Shown: positions 33,529 to 46,650 of the stretch, piece by piece
Layout of the letters: every line of letters starts with the position of its first letter
How positions within the stretch are numbered: position 1 is the first letter of the stretch
Assembly (NCBI GenBank): GCA_034766995.1
Contig: CM068322.1
Span: 2,996,589 to 3,060,588 of the forward strand
Direction: 5' to 3'
From: Acanthacorydalis orientalis
Taxonomy: Eukaryota > Arthropoda > Insecta > Megaloptera > Corydalidae
DNA length: 64,000 nucleotides
The notes under the pieces: model-generated
Database searches by the model: none
The model's input: only the letters and a program-made list of their open reading frames with translations
Told to the model about the DNA's origin: nothing
Program-made: the position numbers and the translations under genes

Positions 33529-35299
33529 TACTTGTTTTTTTTATTCGATAGATTTTTTACTATGTTGCAGTCATTTTAAGATGTCATGTTCTCGTTTATA
33601 GTCTCATGAAACTAAAAAAAATATAAACCGATGAGAGACATTTGTTTTGGTAATGGAAATCTGCGTTTTTGCAATTTCAATATGTAGAAAATCATTAAAC
33701 GTGGAGACAGACAAATTATTATTTGGTATTGCATGGTAACTTACTCTCAAGATTCAATATATTGTATTAAAGGTCTGTTAATATGCATGGATCTGTTAAT
33801 ACATAGAAATATCGTTGAGGAATACTTATGTAAAACTATATAAAATATGGTCATAACAGAACATAAGCTAGCATTCCAACACAACCAAGAATCAAAACAC
33901 ATGATGAAAATTTTAAAAAAGTAATTTCATTAACAATATTATGATACTTTAGAACAGTTGAAACATATCAGTAACCTAAATCCAATTAAGAATTCTTAGA
34001 TACATTTCAAAAAAGTCCGTATAATAGGTACTATACATTTCTATTCGAATATTAGTTAAATAAGTGTGTAGAAATATTAAAATATTGCGAAAAATGAATT
34101 ACAAATACGCTGCGTCGTGTGACTACCATTTTAAAAAAGATTAAAATGTATTAATTTTATTTTAAAATTATTAAACAATCTTGTACAAAATCTTGTTTAT
34201 AAGATTATGTGATTTTCAATTTACTTTGTTTTACACTGACTTGCGTGCAGCACTAATTCATCATTTTAAATATTTCCTATTTACTGTATTAAAAAAATAA
34301 CACACTATGAACAGACTTTTTAGTAATCTTCTTTGGCTTAATTTTGTTAAATTATTATTTATTTACTCAGATATGATATCTTTCGATTTTTAATTATTGT
34401 TAAAGTGTTTTCGGAAGATAATTTAGTAGCCGACATCAGTTGTCTACATCAGTTTACAAATAAATTTGCTATTGGTTAAAATACGAGTTCATTCCATGGT
34501 CATATCTATAGAATTTAAATAATTAAGTTTTTCGTAATTCAAAGATTTATTATGCAATAAAATTACTGATTCGTTATGGTGGTAAATCATTTCAAGTATA
34601 TGAAAATATTATGGTCCATGTCCCAGGGGCGTTGTTCATTTTGCTCTCAAAGAAGCCGTAAATAAAACTGTATTGTAATTTTTATATGTTGTTGAAAGTT
34701 AATAATCTGAAGATGTTCATCACTTAAAATATCTTGAAGTGTATTAAAACAGACGTTTAATTCGAATGATGTTCACTTTTTTGGCTATTAAAGTGAAAGA
34801 AATAACTGTACGTTTATTCCACATACATAGTTCCAATATCGTTAAATTGAGCAATGCATATAAAGTTTAAATATCATCTCGCTATACTTCAATAAAGTCT
34901 TAAAGATCAATTTTATTGTCTTATTCGAAGGATATTTTATTGTTCTCTCTCGCTTATATTTCTCTTTTATCAGATATCTTTTTATAATTTACTGATTTTA
35001 GAAAAGTGTACTTAATCATTGAATTTGTTGAACAATTGAAACTATTATATATCTCTTTTGACAGAATGGACTACGTTTGTTATCAGTAACTTACCAATTC
35101 TGTTGCAAGAGATTACTGTTGAATTTGATAGTCTTAATAATATTCAGTTCTTTAAAAGCGTATTTTGTGTTTAGTACTTTCGTTAATCCCATTAATTCAA
35201 ATATACATATTTCACATACTCAAGTAGGATTCCATCTTAAATCGTATGAAATAATATACACTATGTATAATTTCATATGATTTTGTATTTTATTCTATA
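33529..35299. other. AT-rich non-coding stretch
   Basis: Nothing recognised. A 67-codon plus frame (35077-35280) has no motif. Confidence 0.6.
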
Positions 35300-35323
35300 C
35301 ATACACACACACACATATACATA

Positions 35324-35376
<53 letters not shown>

Positions 35377-35431
35377 TTGTATATATATATATATATAGAA
35401 AGAGAGGGAGGGAGAATAAGAGAGATAGATT
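35300..35431. repeat. (CA)n(TA)n microsatellite with purine tract
   Basis: CA repeats, a TA array with a TGTTTG break, then a GA/GGGA purine tract (35396-35431). Confidence 0.92.
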
Positions 35432-36057
35432 TTATTATATTTTATAATATTTTAAGTTCATATATTTGTTCTAAAATATCGACCAAGTGTAAAATATTTT
35501 TTACGTTTCATCTATCTCTTTAGGGCGTGTAAATTTAATAATCAAAATATATATATAAACAGAAAAGTCTTCTTAGTCAAGTATGGCTATATAATTTTTT
35601 ATTTGTAATTTAAGTGAATATTTTTATGAGTAAAAACTATTAAATAATATCCACAAATTACTTATTTGACAGAAATCTAAATACGACTTTTAAAGAAATG
35701 TCATATTTCTATCTTGTTGACCAGTATAAAATACTTGTGCATGTTTGCATGGGTACAATTGATTTTTTAACTACCCTATTGTATTTCAAATATTATTAGT
35801 CAATATTTTTATTTTAAACATGTATGTAATAGAAAATTTGTGAGAGTATTATTAATTAAACTTGTACATACATGATTATAAATATTTATCATGTAACTAT
35901 TAATAAATATTAAGTTTATACAATTTCAATAAGGATCCATTTAAAACATTAATGAGACAATGTTGCCTAATACCACTTCATTCAAAATTATTATCAGAAA
36001 AAAATTTACAAGCCCCGATTAGCTCTTTTTTGATTATATTTCAATCTGATTTTAAAC

Positions 36058-36061
<4 letters not shown>
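35432..36061. other. AT-rich non-coding stretch
   Basis: Nothing recognised. Confidence 0.6.
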
Positions 36062-36096
<35 letters not shown>

Positions 36097-36115
36097 CATA
36101 TATCTATATATATAT

Positions 36116-36167
<52 letters not shown>

Positions 36168-36180
36168 GTATGTATGTATA
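36062..36180. repeat. (TA)n microsatellite
   Basis: Long TA array with TTTACATATCTA and TAAATA breaks, ending in GTATGTATG. Confidence 0.94.
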
Positions 36181-36797
36181 ATTAAAGTACAATAATATTA
36201 TTCACTAACCAAATATAACATTTTAATTTTTGCTACCATTTCCAAAATAATACAACTATTATAAGTAAAGTTAGTGACTTTTTTAACTAGAATTAATAGG
36301 ATACATAAGTTAATGGAATAATTATTGTTGGTTGGTTATTAGAGTTTAGGGCGCTTCGATAGCAAAGGTCATTAGCTCCCGAAATAATTATTGTCTTCAA
36401 ATGTGAAGTAAACATATCATAAGTACATTTATCATTTAGTTTTAAAATAATGATGAGTAAAAGTACAAATATTTTTTTTATCTTCATTTTAGTATGATAT
36501 ATTCTAAAAAAATAGGCGAAATATATTGAAAAAGTATGAATATAAAATTATTTCTTAAATTTTTGTTGTTCATTCTTTAATCAGGAAATAGTATAGAAGT
36601 GTCAAATAAAATTTGACCAGAATAAAAGAATTTTTTATAAGGAAGATTAAATAATACAGCGCTTAAATTATATATATGTTTATATTAAATCTATTATATA
36701 AACTGATATATTATAGCAAAATATTAGTTTAAAAAAACCGTACTTTATATACATCACCAATTTAAAAGTGGATAAAATTAAAATAAAATAATAGTTA

Positions 36798-36798
<1 letters not shown>
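36181..36798. other. AT-rich non-coding stretch
   Basis: Nothing recognised other than the 36-bp motif copy at 36347-36382. Confidence 0.6.
36347..36382 (+). repeat. Dispersed 36-bp motif, copy 2
   Basis: Begins TAGGGCGCTTC and ends CTCCCGA; 29 of 36 positions match 6481-6516. Confidence 0.55.

Positions 36799-36838
<40 letters not shown>
36799..36838. repeat. (TA)n microsatellite
   Basis: Uninterrupted TA array. Confidence 0.95.
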
Positions 36839-36867
36839 TGCGTCTGGGTGTATGTGTCATTTCTGGC

Positions 36868-37036
36868 CACTAATACGCTTATTCTGCTCAAAAAGTCTTC
36901 GATTGTTTGTTAAAGCACTTACTTTGTTTGAATACTGTCGTTGGATAAGTGGAAATTCTTTTCACTTAATACCCCGATGAGTGCTTTAAAAAGACGATAG
37001 TCACTTGAGATGAACTTAATAGAATAAGCAGAAATT
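36868..37036. repeat. Imperfect palindrome
   Basis: Centred near 36953 on TAAGTG...CACTTA. The outer matches include TTAAAGCACT on both arms and GCTTATTCT at the ends read inward. A possible short foldback element. Confidence 0.5.
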
Positions 37037-37082
37037 CAAGTGATTTTTATAAACATTACTACGTGAGAAGACAATCAGAGGA

Positions 37083-37084
<2 letters not shown>

Positions 37085-37136
<52 letters not shown>

Positions 37137-37140
37137 CATT
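37085..37140. repeat. (TA)n microsatellite
   Basis: TA array. Confidence 0.95.
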
Positions 37141-37430
37141 TATATTATTAAATTCATGTTATTATTCGTTGTTTCTTTTCAATTAATTTATTTAAAGAAT
37201 TAATTTTTTATAATTAACATAGTACAAAGTAGCATATTTACCACCATACAGATAAATAAACACACACACACATACATATACATACATATGTATATATATA
37301 TAAATATGAAGTGAAGAGTAGTGATGTAATGAAATGTATTAGAATTAATACACTGGGTGATTTAAAATGGCAGGCATGTGAAATAATAATCATTTAACCG
37401 TTCACAATAGACCTGTTTATTATCTGTCTA
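37141..37430. other. AT-rich non-coding stretch
   Basis: Nothing recognised except a short CA/TA patch near 37260-37300. Confidence 0.6.
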
Positions 37431-37443
37431 CCTATCTATCTAT

Positions 37444-37483
<40 letters not shown>

Positions 37484-37492
37484 TTATATGCA

Positions 37493-37577
<85 letters not shown>

Positions 37578-37586
37578 TTATATGCA

Positions 37587-37635
<49 letters not shown>

Positions 37636-37636
37636 G
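37431..37636. repeat. Long (TA)n array with internal duplication
   Basis: About 200 bp, starting with CTAT repeats. The word TGTATATATTTATATGCATC occurs twice (about 37475 and 37569), 94 bp apart. Confidence 0.93.
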
Positions 37637-38000
37637 ACTCTGGTGGTCGAAATCAGCGATAATATACAGTTTACTGAAGAAAACACTCGCATAGGAGGAA
37701 AAATCCAGAGCAACAGACTTATTATCATTTCTTATTAATTATCAGTTAATTATCATTTCTGAATTAAAAAAAATGATTATATCAGTATCATTACCAGAAA
37801 AAAAATACGAAATGATAATTACCGTATTGAACTTTAATTCAAAAGTCATAAAAATCAAATAAAATTTCTTTCTTTTAAAATTAAAACCAAAAAAACTCAT
37901 CATTACATATATTTTACGGTAAATTATTTTTCAACGTGCATTTAGTCAATCTTAAATAATATTCTATGATAAAAATACTTTCCTTCAAGGCTTAGATGTA
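37637..38000. other. AT-rich non-coding stretch
   Basis: Nothing recognised. Confidence 0.6.
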
Positions 38001-38900
38001 CAGGACTTTCCAATAAAGACGTAATTTTTAATTTGAAATAAAATACAGAATGTTTGCTGAAAATTCAAGTTTCTTTATTGTAAATAATAATTGGCGGTAT
38101 TCCGTCTATAAAAATATCATCGTGTGTGATCACCGGGTGCTTTCTTATAAGTAACCTTTCTTTTGTTGAAATTTTCAATAATATTCTTACACAACTGGAG
38201 CTCTCTAGCCAATTACCGTTCTGATTTCATCTTTTAAGTCGAAAATTGTTTTAGGATTATTGGGGTAATCTCCCCTTTAACCTGGCCTCAAAAAAATAGA
38301 CCAACAGTGTTAAAGTGCAGGATATCAGTAGCCAATTTATGTCTTATTTCTTAAAATAATGCGACCTAGGAATTTCGTCCTCAATAAATCAATTGTTTCA
38401 CCAACTGTGTTGCTTGTTTCGCCGTCCAGCTGGAACTACATGCCCTCCAGATCAATATCATCTAATTCTACCCACAAGAAATTATATATCATGTTTCGGT
38501 TTGTTTCTCTATTTACAGTAATTGCTTAATCAGCCTGATTCTCGAAAAAGTAAAGACTAATGACTCCACCGGCCCAAAGTGTGTACCAAACATACACTGT
38601 TTGGTGCTTTGTCTTTAACCGATCCAGTTTCTTCACATTTACTCACTTATCGAAGAATTGATGATTCCGATGAATGAGTATGTCAAGAATAAATGGTAAT
38701 TTACGAAATGAATTTTGTATATCACGACCATTTTCATAATGCAATTGTATTATTTCAATGCGTTGTATTTTTTTGTATACGAAGCCATTACTAAAAATGT
38801 AAATGTCAAAACTTTACAAATATTAAAAAAATACAGCTGTCTGTTTGACATCTGTGAAATATAACCTCCTAAAAAATTGCGTCCCTATTGAAAATTCTTT
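38001..38900 (-). mobile_element. Decayed Tc1-like element
   Basis: Left end CAGGACTTTCCAATAAAGAC and right end read in reverse AAAGAATTTTCAATAGGGAC, each next to TA (37999-38000 and 38901-38902). The 900-bp body holds both halves of a Tc1-family transposase in minus orientation with an internal deletion and many stops. Confidence 0.75.
38090..38785 (-). pseudogene. Tc1-like transposase pseudogene
   Basis: Near 38700-38780 the minus strand reads IQRIEIIQLHYENGRDIQNS, the N-terminal helix of this Tc1/mariner group. A central piece WAGGVISLYFFENQAD (about 38525-38575) and ELDDIDLEGM (about 38440-38465) belong to the catalytic domain. FQLDGETSNTVGETIDLL (about 38385-38440) corresponds to a FQQDGATxHTA motif and keeps its Asp. 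NPKTIFDLKDEIRTVIG (about 38210-38265) is the C-terminal region. The DNA-binding linker and first catalytic block are deleted and stops are frequent. Confidence 0.75.
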
Positions 38901-38902
38901 TA

Positions 38903-39697
38903 TTATTGACATGATTTGAAAAACAAAATTTTTTAAAACAGAAATTAATATTCGGAAATCAAATATCTGATAATTTGTGCCTTATAGGGTCAAATTATAT
39001 TATCTTATTGTCTAATTTCATTAAACAATATAAAAAAATATTAAAATATATATTTTTTTAGAAACCAAAAAATTCAAATTATATATTTATATCAGTGAGA
39101 TTGATGCGTAGTTTTCTAATGGTCTGCATCCATCTGAATCACCTAAGTTACTGTTCTCTACTACAACTTTCAGCAAGTATCTAATTTTCAGATATATTTT
39201 AGACTGACATTTTAATATATATATGAATATGAAAGTATGATTCTCTGAATTTTGGCTGAGAAGAGTATGTTACGAATCTAGCAGTGGAGAAACTTAGGCG
39301 ACAAGAAAGAATAAAAGTCTATTAAAGCCAAAAGCTTTCAAATAGAAGAGATTTTACAAAAATAAAGTTAATATAATTTCGTGCAAAAGTTCAATGGTGC
39401 CATAACTATGAGATCATAAATCTATTATAAATATAACATGACTGCTTCAAGTATATGCTTCAATTAAATTGCAAAATAATTCAAAATTATAAAAATATAT
39501 CATACCAAGTTTAAATTAAAAAATTAATCTTAAAAAAATAATTATATTTTTTATTACTTTACATAATATGTTTCTGCTTTTTAAGTTAATTATTTGTAAA
39601 TTTACAAAATATATTTATTTAAATTATTTTTAAATTTGTTTAATTTTGTTAAAACTAAATAGATTAATATTATCAGTATACGTACGTTGACAATATT

Positions 39698-39700
<3 letters not shown>
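38903..39700. other. AT-rich non-coding stretch
   Basis: No gene. A weak imperfect inverted repeat (ACCTAAGTT near 39141 against AACTTAGGC near 39290) is present. Confidence 0.5.

Positions 39701-39734
<34 letters not shown>
39701..39734. repeat. (TA)n microsatellite, left flank of RTE
   Basis: TA array directly abutting the RTE 5' end. Confidence 0.95.
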
Positions 39735-39736
<2 letters not shown>

Positions 39737-42700
39737 TCCCCCAAATTCCTACTTCATTGCCTCAAAGTGGCGGGAAGGTGCGAACGGGATTTCAAGGAGA
39801 TGTACTGTGATATTCTTTGAATATTGGTAGGTTTAACCATACAGAGAAAACTTGAAAATTATTCCCGGCCAAAATGAAGAGGTACTCGCCAATACGCAAG
39901 TGGGATCAGCGTGGCGAGTCATGATCCCAAACCTTACATGATGAGTACAAATACAAAACGGCCCTCATTCTCCGGAGGCCTACTTGTCCCCTGCTGTGGC
40001 AGTAGCAGGGACCAAGGCAAGATGGCAGAGGGTGCTAAGAATCCCCGGAGTCTAAACACCGACTGCCCTTCTCTCCACAGGTCATCTACGCTTAATATCT
40101 CTACCTACAATTGCAGATCACTATCGAACGAAGAAAGACTGGAAGAACTCCAAGAAGAACTGACCAAAATTAAGTGGGACATTATAGGACTTAGTGAAGT
40201 ACGAAGAAAAGGAGAAAAAACGATTGAAATGAAAAATGGAGATCTTCTTTACTATCGTGGAACAGAAAAAGGAAATATAGGAGGAATCGGCTTTATCGTA
40301 AATAAGAAACTAAAGGATAACATTGTGGAAATAGAAAGCACATCAGAACGTGCGGCGAGATTGGTAATTCAAATATCAAAGAGGTATCAAATTCAAATCA
40401 TGCAAGTTTACGCGCCTACAACAACTCATAAGGACGAAGAAGTTGAAGATTTTTACCAAGAAATAGGAAAACTTAATGACAAGGGAAACTGTCACTACAA
40501 AATTATAATGGGAGACTTTAACGCAAAGATCGGAGAAAGGCAAGAAAACGATAATGTAGTTGGAAAATTTGGCTTTGGAACAAGGAACGAAAGAGGAAAT
40601 CGACTAATTGATTTTGCAGAGAGCACAAGTTTATATGTAATGAACTCCTTTTTCAAGAAAAATATCAAAAGGAAATGGACATGGAAAGGTCCCAATAACA
40701 TCAAAAACGAAATAGACTACATCCTGGTAAATAAAAAATCAATTGTGGAAGATTGTTCCGTATTAAATAGATTTAATGCCGGGAGCGATCATCGGATGGT
40801 AAGAAGCAAAATACGCATAAATTCAAGACTGGAAAGAAGAAAACTTTTCAAGACTCCGAGGAAGACAATTAATATTCAAACTCTAGAAGAGAGAAAAGTA
40901 GAATTTGAAATAGAATTAAAAAACCGTTTTGACATATTGGAGAATGCAGATGCGAATGTAGAAGAAAAAGTGGTTGAAATTATCAAAGAATCCGCGCAAG
41001 AAATAGGAGGAATCCTTAAAATAAAATCAAATAAGAAAATATCAGAAAAAACTAAATGTCTAATGAAGAAGAGAAGAGAAATAAAACTAACAGATAATGT
41101 GAAAGATCGAATCGAATACATCGAACTTGGTAAAACAGTGAGGAAGTGTATTAGAGAAGACGTTCGAAAGTACAACAATGAACTAATTAAGAAGACTATT
41201 GAAGAAAATAAAAGCTACCGAAAAATGAAACAGAGCTTAACGATTGGCAAAGAACATATAACTGCCTTGAAATTAGATGATGGGAGCAGAATTTTCAACA
41301 AAAAGGAAATCATTAAAAGAGTAGAAGAATTCTACACAGACCTATACAAAAATACATGTAACAAAGAAAACGAGAATAGAAAACATACAAACCAAGGTGT
41401 CCCACCCGTGCTACCGGAAGAGGTTACATATGCAATAAAGAATATGAAAAATGGAAGAGCAGCCGGAAATGATGGGTTAATAGCAGAAATTTTCAAGTTA
41501 GTAGGAGAAAAAACAGAAAAAGTTCTCGCTGATATATTCACTGCTTGTATACAAAAAAGAACTATCCCAGATAAATGGAATGAAGCCAACGTAATTCTTC
41601 TACACAAGAAAGGAGATAAAGAAGATTTGAAGAATTATCGGCCGATTAGTTTACTACCTACGATATATAAGATCTTTACAAAAATAATTTCGAAACGTCT
41701 ACAAGTGCAACTAGATTTCGCCCAACCAAGGGAACAAGCAGGATTTAGAACCGGATTTAGTACAATGGATCATATTCAAGTAGTGAGAGAAGTAATAAGC
41801 CGATCAAATGAATACCAAATACCAGTGTGTCTTGGATTTATAGACTACGAGAAGGCTTTTGACTCCATCACCACCTTGTCGGTAATATCTGCACTGAAGA
41901 ACCAGGGCATAGAGGGCACATATATCGAGCTGCTAGATAACATCTATAAAAAAGCAACGATGTCAGTGAAGCTACATGAAGAAACAAGAAAGATAAAAAT
42001 CGAGAAAGGTGTAAGACAGGGAGATGCAATTTCTCCGAAATTGTTTACTGCGGCCTTAGAAGAAGTATTCAAATCGCTCGACTGGGAGGACAAAGGAATC
42101 GAGATAAAGGGCGAAAGATTAAGCCATCTCCGGTTTGCCGATGATATAGTTATTTTCGCAAATACTCCGGAAGAGTTGCAAAAGAGAATAGAAGAACTAA
42201 ACGATGCCAGTCAAAAAATCGGCCTCAACATGAATCATACAAAGACAAAAGTACTGTTCAATGCGTTTGTATGTCCGAAGAAAATTGAAATAAAAGGAAC
42301 GGAAATAGAAGAAGTCACGAAATATGTTTATCTAGGCCAGCTTATCAACAGAGATGGATCATTCACGGAAGAAGTAAATAGGAGAATAAAAATGGGATGG
42401 AGCTCTTTCGGACGAAACGCCTCAATATTTAAATCAACAATCCCACTCTGTTTAAAGAAAAAAGTATTCGATCAGTGTATACTACCGGTCCTTACCTACG
42501 GCAGCGAAACATGGGTGCTTAACGCCAAAATAGTTCAAAGACTCCAAACAACACAACGAAGTATGGAAAGATGCATGTTGGGAATAACAAGAAGAGATAG
42601 AAAGAGAATAGAATGGATACGAAAACAAACGGGAGTCACAGATATAATAAGAAGAGTAAAGAGTCTGAAATGGAAATGGGCGGGACATGTCGCAAGAAGA

Positions 42701-42916
42701 GAAGACAACCGATGGACAAGAGAAATTATTGACTGGGAACCAAGGAATATGAAAAGACCGAGAAAGAGACCAATGAACAGATGGGATAAGGATATTAAAA
42801 ACTTTATTGGAAAACTGTGGAAAAGAGAGGCACTGAATCGAACAAAATGGAAAGTCATGGAAGAGGCCTTTATCCAGCAGTGGACTGACAGGGGCTGAAG
42901 ATGATGATGATGATGA

Positions 42917-42920
<4 letters not shown>
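39735..42920 (+). mobile_element. RTE-clade non-LTR retrotransposon, ORF intact
   Basis: About 3.19 kb from the edge of one TA array to the edge of another. It has a short 5' leader (39735-39937), one long ORF with endonuclease and reverse transcriptase, and almost no 3' UTR: the stop is followed at once by an (ATG)n/GAT tract (42899-42920). Short tri- or tetranucleotide tails and minimal 3' UTRs typify RTE/BovB elements. No target-site duplication can be defined because both flanks are TA repeat, which suggests insertion into a pre-existing TA array. Confidence 0.9.
39938..42898 (+). CDS. RTE endonuclease-reverse transcriptase
   Basis: A 986-codon ORF without interruption. The frame is open from GTG 39911, but the first ATG is at 39938 and a stop at 39875-39877 closes it upstream. 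Residues from that ATG: N-terminal leader with GGLLVPCCGSSRDQGK; endonuclease about 50-290 with NISTYNCRSL, GLSEVRR, MGDFNAKIG (Asp 193) and SDHRMV (Asp 284); reverse transcriptase about 480-760 with NGRAAGNDG, NYRPISLLP, DYEKAFDS (Asp 636), GVRQGDAISP and FADDIVIF (Asp-Asp near 735). A C-terminal domain about 820-986 includes CILPVLTYGSETW and WAGHVARREDNRW. All catalytic residues I can check are present. It would nick DNA and copy its own RNA by target-primed reverse transcription. No sign of decay, so it is a recent, possibly active copy. Confidence 0.93.
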   Translation: MMSTNTKRPSFSGGLLVPCCGSSRDQGKMAEGAKNPRSLNTDCPSLHRSSTLNISTYNCRSLSNEERLEELQEELTKIKWDIIGLSEVRRKGEKTIEMKNGDLLYYRGTEKGNIGGIGFIVNKKLKDNIVEIESTSERAARLVIQISKRYQIQIMQVYAPTTTHKDEEVEDFYQEIGKLNDKGNCHYKIIMGDFNAKIGERQENDNVVGKFGFGTRNERGNRLIDFAESTSLYVMNSFFKKNIKRKWTWKGPNNIKNEIDYILVNKKSIVEDCSVLNRFNAGSDHRMVRSKIRINSRLERRKLFKTPRKTINIQTLEERKVEFEIELKNRFDILENADANVEEKVVEIIKESAQEIGGILKIKSNKKISEKTKCLMKKRREIKLTDNVKDRIEYIELGKTVRKCIREDVRKYNNELIKKTIEENKSYRKMKQSLTIGKEHITALKLDDGSRIFNKKEIIKRVEEFYTDLYKNTCNKENENRKHTNQGVPPVLPEEVTYAIKNMKNGRAAGNDGLIAEIFKLVGEKTEKVLADIFTACIQKRTIPDKWNEANVILLHKKGDKEDLKNYRPISLLPTIYKIFTKIISKRLQVQLDFAQPREQAGFRTGFSTMDHIQVVREVISRSNEYQIPVCLGFIDYEKAFDSITTLSVISALKNQGIEGTYIELLDNIYKKATMSVKLHEETRKIKIEKGVRQGDAISPKLFTAALEEVFKSLDWEDKGIEIKGERLSHLRFADDIVIFANTPEELQKRIEELNDASQKIGLNMNHTKTKVLFNAFVCPKKIEIKGTEIEEVTKYVYLGQLINRDGSFTEEVNRRIKMGWSSFGRNASIFKSTIPLCLKKKVFDQCILPVLTYGSETWVLNAKIVQRLQTTQRSMERCMLGITRRDRKRIEWIRKQTGVTDIIRRVKSLKWKWAGHVARREDNRWTREIIDWEPRNMKRPRKRPMNRWDKDIKNFIGKLWKREALNRTKWKVMEEAFIQQWTDRG

Positions 42921-42972
<52 letters not shown>

Positions 42973-42976
42973 TATA
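42899..42976. repeat. (ATG)n tail and (TA)n microsatellite
   Basis: ATG/GAT repeats form the RTE tail to about 42920, then a TA array runs to about 42976. Confidence 0.93.
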
Positions 42977-44821
42977 TGTATGTAGAGAGAAAGAGAGAAC
43001 TACATATCATTGTTATTTTTTATTTCTCTATTTTTGATATACCCTTGCATATTTTAGCAGTTCTTAGAATATTATGATATATTTATTGTGTAACTTGGTC
43101 GAAATCACGAAATACAAGAACATAAGACTGCCACTCACGTCGACATATAAAAAGCTATTTATTGTAATAAATATAGCACATTTGGAGCATGAAATGAACT
43201 GGCTCAATTGTAGCGGCCATTAATACCATTTTATTATAAATATGTCCACCGTAGTTGCTTTCGGTTTCATTTTTTATTTCACCCTTTTGCGATACTGGAG
43301 GTTGTAATGTATTTTTCCTAACACCAGCAAACACATATTTGTACTCGGATTGAAAAAAGCACGTTTTACGTTTATTATAGGATATTATTTATTATTTTGA
43401 ATCAGTTGTCAATGTTTTTCTGGTAATATTACTTTTTTTATTACAATATTATGTATGCTACAGTGAATAAATTTTTGCAGAGAGTAAATAATAACGAATA
43501 TTTCTATATAATGACCAATTGAACCGACAAATATGATAATTCGGATTAAATAAATTGAAAATATATTCAGTGATCAAATATTTTCCAGGCTTATTAACAG
43601 TTATTGAATGAATTCTTGTAAAAAATACGGATTAACATTACAAAGAGTGCGCATGGTGTAAACTCAAGAATTACAACTGAATAAGTAAATACAATACTTT
43701 TTATCTTTCATTTGTTCAAGATAATACCTCAAAATAATGAACTGGAAAAATGTCCGTTTTTATATATTTTTTTTGTTTCTCTAACTAATAATACAAATAC
43801 TTTTATTTCAATTAAATAAAAATAAGTAACTAGCAAGTCAAATAAACGAGAGAAAAAATTATAAGCGTTTTGACTTACATTTATTTACAAGATAATTTAA
43901 TTATTGTCGATTAAAAATTAAGAGGACACATAAATCATAATAAATGAACATCAAATCATGAATTAGCAATTTCCCATATATATATTTTACTGAAGAAATT
44001 GTGATATAAATTTTTATCAGCAAATAACTATAAAAATGGACTTGTATATGAAATGGGTCTGCAATATGAAATAAATCTTATTTTCTTGTCTTAGTTATAT
44101 TCAATTCAGAAACAACAAATGTGTAACACGTGACAAATAAATTATGTTTTTGCCACGACAACCACAAAAAACTCCTGATAAAGTCTATTCAATATATGAT
44201 TATTTATAATTTGCAACTCTTGCTTATACGCATTTTAATGGTGATGCTATTATTTTTACACTGGCAAGAAATAGAACGACTCACTATTAATATGAAAACA
44301 AATCAAACTGTGTACGGAATAAATAAAAAAACGTTACATATGTAGAACGATGACCAATAAAAAATATACATCAACTAAATATTATTCTTTCATATAAAAC
44401 ATTTCTTTAACTACTTGCATTATTTTTTTACTTTCTATGATATTAGGTTTATTAAATACATGCATATTTATTTCTAATAAAGGTTTTTTTACATTTTTAA
44501 GTTGATAATCCGTTTTTTTTAATTTATTAGGTTAAGCTTGTATCCTATTGTTCAAATTTAATTTTCAATTTCTGTGGTAATTCAAATTCAGTATGATTTG
44601 GTGATATTAGATCAGGATAGGTAAAGTGAAATCTTTTTAGGTTAGATCAGGTTAATAAGAATCTTTTTACAGAAAACGTGGAGTAATGTATGATGTATAT
44701 GTAGTATATATCTACAATTTACAATTTTCTTTTGTTACGGCAGATATGATCGTTTACATTGATCGGATAGATCAGGATAAATCATGTAAGATATTGTTTG
44801 TAATAAATAACAGGTATATTA
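42977..44821. other. AT-rich non-coding stretch
   Basis: Nothing recognised. Small frames such as 44130-44345 have no motif. Confidence 0.6.
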
Positions 44822-46572
<1,751 letters not shown>

Positions 46573-46650
46573 TCGGTTTCGTCTATCGATATCTTCAAGT
46601 GGATACTCTAGACAAAGTATCCATCTGAATATGACGATACACGAAACCGA
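46573..46650. ncRNA. Pre-miRNA-like hairpin (candidate)
   Basis: A 78-nt self-complementary block. The left arm starts TCGGTTTCGTCTATCG and the right arm ends CGATACACGAAACCGA. About 30 pairs form in runs of roughly 10, 5, 4, 3 and 8, broken by small mismatches, with an 8-nt loop CTAGACAA. Size and bulged-stem form fit a microRNA precursor, but no known mature sequence is recognised and the strand is undetermined. A short foldback transposon remnant is the main alternative. Confidence 0.4.

Noticed and set aside
39141..39298. Weak inverted repeat near ACCTAAGTT/AACTTAGGC
   Set aside because: Only about ten bases match convincingly; longer alignment needs many gaps.
40495..42970. Minus-strand ORFs up to 162 codons over the RTE
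   Set aside because: Shadows of the intact plus-strand RTE ORF, and at the right end of the TA/ATG repeat.
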